Source of the DNA: Candidatus Magasanikbacteria bacterium RIFCSPHIGHO2_01_FULL_41_23
Lineage (GTDB): Bacteria; Patescibacteria; ABY1; Magasanikbacterales; UBA922
NCBI GenBank assembly: GCA_001782805.1
Contig: MFPT01000005.1
Location: 1 to 15,475, forward strand
Direction: 5' to 3'
Length of the DNA: 15,475 bases
The notes below the pieces were generated by a model. That model worked only from the letters and a program-made list of their open reading frames with translations. It did no database searches and was not told where the DNA came from. The translations under genes and the position numbers were made by a program. Position 1 is the first letter of the stretch, and every line of letters begins with the position of its first letter. Of the stretch, positions 13,483 to 15,475 are shown one piece after another.

Positions 13483-14055
13483 TTACTGTATCAGTTTATC
13501 ATATTGAAAACAATTTGTCTCGTGGTCATTGGCCATTCCAACTGCCTGCATAAAGGCATAACAAATAGTGGAGCCGACAAATTTAAAGCCACGTTTTCGC
13601 AAATATGTGCTCATAGTGTCTGATTCGGGTGCCGTTGCCGGAATATTTTTCATTGATTTTATCTTGTGGTTAATTGTTTTGCCACCGACAAATTGCCAGA
13701 TGTACTTATTGAACGAACCAAATTCTTTTTGGATTGCCAAAAATTCTTTGGCGTTCTGAATGGACGCGGCAATTTTGAGGCGGTTGCGAATAATCCCTGG
13801 ATTTTCCAGCAGTTGTTTTGTTTCCTTTGCCCCGTACCGCGCAATTTTTTTGGCGTCAAAATCGCTAAACGCCTTGCAATAATTCTCCCGTTTGTTCAAA
13901 ACAGTTTGCCACGATAATCCGGCCTGTGCGCCTTCCAAACTAAGTAATTCAAACAGCTTGGTATCATTATGCACGGGCACTCCCCACTCGGTGTCGTGAT
14001 ATTTGATCATGAGCGGGTTATCACCTACCCAGGCGCAACGTTTTTTGGTATTCAT
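13483..14055 (-). CDS. tag: DNA-3-methyladenine glycosylase I
   Basis: A 190-residue protein matching Tag end to end (family length about 185-190). It removes 3-methyladenine from alkylated DNA as the first step of base excision repair. The N-terminus has RCAWVG and YHDTEWGVP with Cys7 and His20. LEGAQAGLSWQTVL (40-53) contains Glu41, at the position of the functionally important Glu38 of E. coli. The C-terminus has DHETNC with His178 and Cys182. Cys7, His20, His178 and Cys182 form the zinc-snap set known for Tag, so the fold appears complete. The start is ATG in TTTTATG context, 23 bases after the hydrolase stop codon. A TATAAT (14083-14078) overlapping that stop could be a secondary promoter, but no -35 is evident. 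Confidence 0.94.
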   Translation of the reverse strand: MNTKKRCAWVGDNPLMIKYHDTEWGVPVHNDTKLFELLSLEGAQAGLSWQTVLNKRENYCKAFSDFDAKKIARYGAKETKQLLENPGIIRNRLKIAASIQNAKEFLAIQKEFGSFNKYIWQFVGGKTINHKIKSMKNIPATAPESDTMSTYLRKRGFKFVGSTICYAFMQAVGMANDHETNCFQYDKLIQ

Positions 14056-14078
14056 AAAAAATCAAAACAGCTACTAAA

Positions 14079-14978
14079 TTATAGCCAACTCGTTACCACT
14101 CCCGCCAGTTGCTTTTCTCTATTTCTAAATCCATGATCCGCTCCTTTGATAATTCTGTAAATAAAATTCGGTTGATAACTTTTTAGTATATCCACAATTT
14201 TCGGCACATTGCCCCAAGCATACTCATCTTGGTCGCCATACACCACTAACGTTGGTTTATTAATTGATTTGAAGTGACGGAAGAGCGGTTTTGTTGATAA
14301 CTTCACCTTGCGTAAAATCTCATAGAATGGAAAAACATTATAATCGCCATCCGGATTAGCAATGTCATGAAATCCGTTATAAGAAAATAACTCATCGGGT
14401 AACAGTTTTGTAATAATTTCTTCCCCCCGTTTAGTCTTGATTTTATTTTTTGCTTCCTCAAGAATTTTCCAAAATTTTGGTTTGCCGAATAATGAATAAT
14501 AGATTCCCACATCATCGCCTCCGCAGATTAGAATATATTTCGCTATTTCGTTTTTCGGTTTGTAAAAGTTATAGACACAAATTTTATTCGCTCCAGTGGA
14601 AGCGCCGGCAAGGTAAAATTTACTATAGCCTTGTTTTTTCAAAAATGAAATTGCGCCGTCAATATCATATATGCACTCTTTAATTTTTTCGTAGGCCATC
14701 CCAAAAAGTCGGCGTTCATATTTACCATTCAGTTTAACATTTAATTTTTTGATAATGTGCGCTCCCCGATTATTAAAATACAAAATGGAAATATTGTTTG
14801 GCGCGAGCGCGGAAGCAAGTGGCTGGTTTTCTGTTTCGTCATAAAAAACCGATGAGCTGCCATTCCCATGCAAATAAATCACAGCCGTTTTATCCTTTTC
14901 TCCCCGATACAAAATTCCGGGCAAAGTTAGTCCGTCAGTGGTGGGAAATTCGATAAATTTTGGTTCGATTGTCTTCAT
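14079..14978 (-). CDS. Alpha/beta hydrolase, serine esterase/peptidase-like
   Basis: A 299-residue alpha/beta hydrolase. The oxyanion-hole motif is YLHGNGSS (35-42). The nucleophile elbow is LAGASTGA with Ser127. A likely acid is Asp249 or Asp251 in YGDQDEYAW, and the catalytic His282 is in KGADHGFRNRE. The triad is thus complete. An insertion between about 155 and 240 would form a lid domain. It resembles the DUF1749-like branch, whose substrates are poorly known, so no reaction is named. It lies 24 bases after the 112-aa membrane gene and before tag on the same strand, so the cluster is probably one transcript. There is no signal peptide; it is likely cytoplasmic. Confidence 0.87.
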   Translation of the reverse strand: MKTIEPKFIEFPTTDGLTLPGILYRGEKDKTAVIYLHGNGSSSVFYDETENQPLASALAPNNISILYFNNRGAHIIKKLNVKLNGKYERRLFGMAYEKIKECIYDIDGAISFLKKQGYSKFYLAGASTGANKICVYNFYKPKNEIAKYILICGGDDVGIYYSLFGKPKFWKILEEAKNKIKTKRGEEIITKLLPDELFSYNGFHDIANPDGDYNVFPFYEILRKVKLSTKPLFRHFKSINKPTLVVYGDQDEYAWGNVPKIVDILKSYQPNFIYRIIKGADHGFRNREKQLAGVVTSWL

Positions 14979-15002
14979 ATTTTCATAAGGGGGTGGTAAC
15001 TT

Positions 15003-15341
15003 TTATTTTGAAAATAATTTTTGATGTATAAAAAATATCAAAAACCAACCATGGATAACAATTATAAAATAAAAAAACGCAATGACCAAATATCCAATTC
15101 CAAACGCGACTCCAATCCCATCCCCATTGTGCCCCTTTATGATTAAACTATACAATGTATCCCACATTAGTAATCCAAAAAATGTAATAAGACCAAAAAA
15201 AGGTACGAGGTGCATCTGCCAAATACGTTTGTATAATAACCATGCCGTTTTTTTTACGGGATCAAGAAAATAGCGTCTGTATTTGACGACAGTATGAATA
15301 ATATAGCTGACAAAAATGACAAAATAAAAAAAATAAGCCAT
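15003..15341 (-). CDS. Small membrane protein of unknown function
   Basis: A 112-residue protein with three or four hydrophobic stretches: an N-terminal segment (FFYFVIFVSYIIHTVV), LVPFFGLITFFGLLMW in the middle, and VAFGIGYLVIAFFYFIIVI near the end. Loops are basic, with YRRYFLDPVKKTAW after the first helix. No motif or family is recognised. It is first in the minus-strand cluster leading to the hydrolase, tag and MFS-like genes. The start is ATG in ACGTATG context, and a TATAAT box lies about 64 bases upstream. Confidence 0.7.
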   Translation of the reverse strand: MAYFFYFVIFVSYIIHTVVKYRRYFLDPVKKTAWLLYKRIWQMHLVPFFGLITFFGLLMWDTLYSLIIKGHNGDGIGVAFGIGYLVIAFFYFIIVIHGWFLIFFIHQKLFSK

Positions 15342-15404
15342 ACGTATTTAAATATTTTTGATTATTTAATGGTGAAGTTACTGGATAAAATTTTGGCGGT
15401 GTGT

Positions 15405-15432
15405 ATTATACAAAGTTCGAATGTATTTTGAA
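15405..15432 (-). promoter_or_regulatory. Promoter of the 112-aa/hydrolase/tag/MFS cluster
   Basis: On the minus strand a perfect -10 TATAAT (15410-15405) is preceded at 16-base spacing by TTCAAA (15432-15427, 4 of 6). The leader would be about 55 bases. A second -10-like TATTTA ends seven bases before the ATG and could give a leaderless transcript. Confidence 0.5.
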
Positions 15433-15454
15433 AGCAACCCTGATGCCGACTAAT

Positions 15455-15471
15455 CGCACGCTCCGCGTGCG
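15455..15471. repeat. GC-rich hairpin at the right edge
   Basis: CGCACGC (15455-15461) and GCGTGCG (15465-15471) pair perfectly around a TCC loop. It stands out in this AT-rich sequence and is cut off from its context by the window edge. No T tract follows on either visible side. Confidence 0.5.
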
Positions 15472-15475
15472 TGGT

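Noticed and set aside
1..15475. Recoded UGA (Gracilibacteria/Absconditabacteria-type code)
   Set aside because: All recognised proteins are full length with TGA treated as stop, and no gene is broken at TGA codons.
1..15475. tRNA or rRNA genes
   Set aside because: No cloverleaf-like sequence with GGTTCGAATCC-type T arms or conserved rRNA segments was seen on either strand by eye; a covariance-model scan would be the decisive check.

Overview
The window most resembles a member of the Candidate Phyla Radiation (Patescibacteria), probably Parcubacteria-like. The grounds are indirect. The DNA is AT-rich with compact gene clusters. The MurG carries a GGTLGPVTP-type glycine loop in place of GGTGGH. 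A VirD4/TraD-like ATPase stands alone, with no other secretion genes visible. Several proteins are small or reduced, including a six-helix MFS-like protein and a small protein paired with an AbiEii-type nucleotidyltransferase. No gene has a recognisable Shine-Dalgarno site. All genes read through with TGA as stop, so nothing suggests the recoded Gracilibacteria/Absconditabacteria lineages. No marker gene here fixes the phylum.

Layout. Positions 1-7514 are all on the minus strand. A division/cell-wall operon (120-aa membrane protein, ftsW, murG) starts near 7540 and runs left. A 250-base spacer with three 16-base repeats separates it from a second operon. That operon encodes the VirD4/TraD-like ATPase and two paralogous phosphohistidine swivelling-domain proteins, and it ends at a hairpin terminator at 32-56. 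From 7550 to 9827 the plus strand carries rpmA (ribosomal protein L27) with its terminator, then a membrane HExxH metallopeptidase and an M24 Xaa-Pro peptidase. The rpmA promoter overlaps the divergent promoter of the ftsW operon. From 9853 to the right edge everything is on the minus strand again: VOC protein plus TrhO (tRNA U34 hydroxylase); a GC-rich orphan gene between its own promoter and a long hairpin; an AbiEii-type pair; and a four-gene cluster (membrane protein, alpha/beta hydrolase, Tag DNA glycosylase, half-size MFS). No tRNA, rRNA, CRISPR array or intact insertion sequence is visible. No gene-free stretch exceeds about 250 bases.

How it works together. FtsW and MurG supply septal peptidoglycan polymerisation and lipid II synthesis, and L27 sits back to back with them. 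The ATPase/swivel-domain operon is the least explained unit: a DNA-transfer-type motor is followed by two proteins that keep the mobile phospho-carrier domain of PEP-utilising enzymes but lack the ATP-grasp and PEP-binding domains those enzymes normally need.

The most notable overall signal concerns translation starts. All 17 ATG starts assigned here have T immediately before the ATG, none has a Shine-Dalgarno site, and three have a -10 box only 7-8 bases upstream, implying leaderless mRNAs. The only gene that breaks the TATG rule is the GC-rich orphan at 11371-11778, which also looks foreign by composition.
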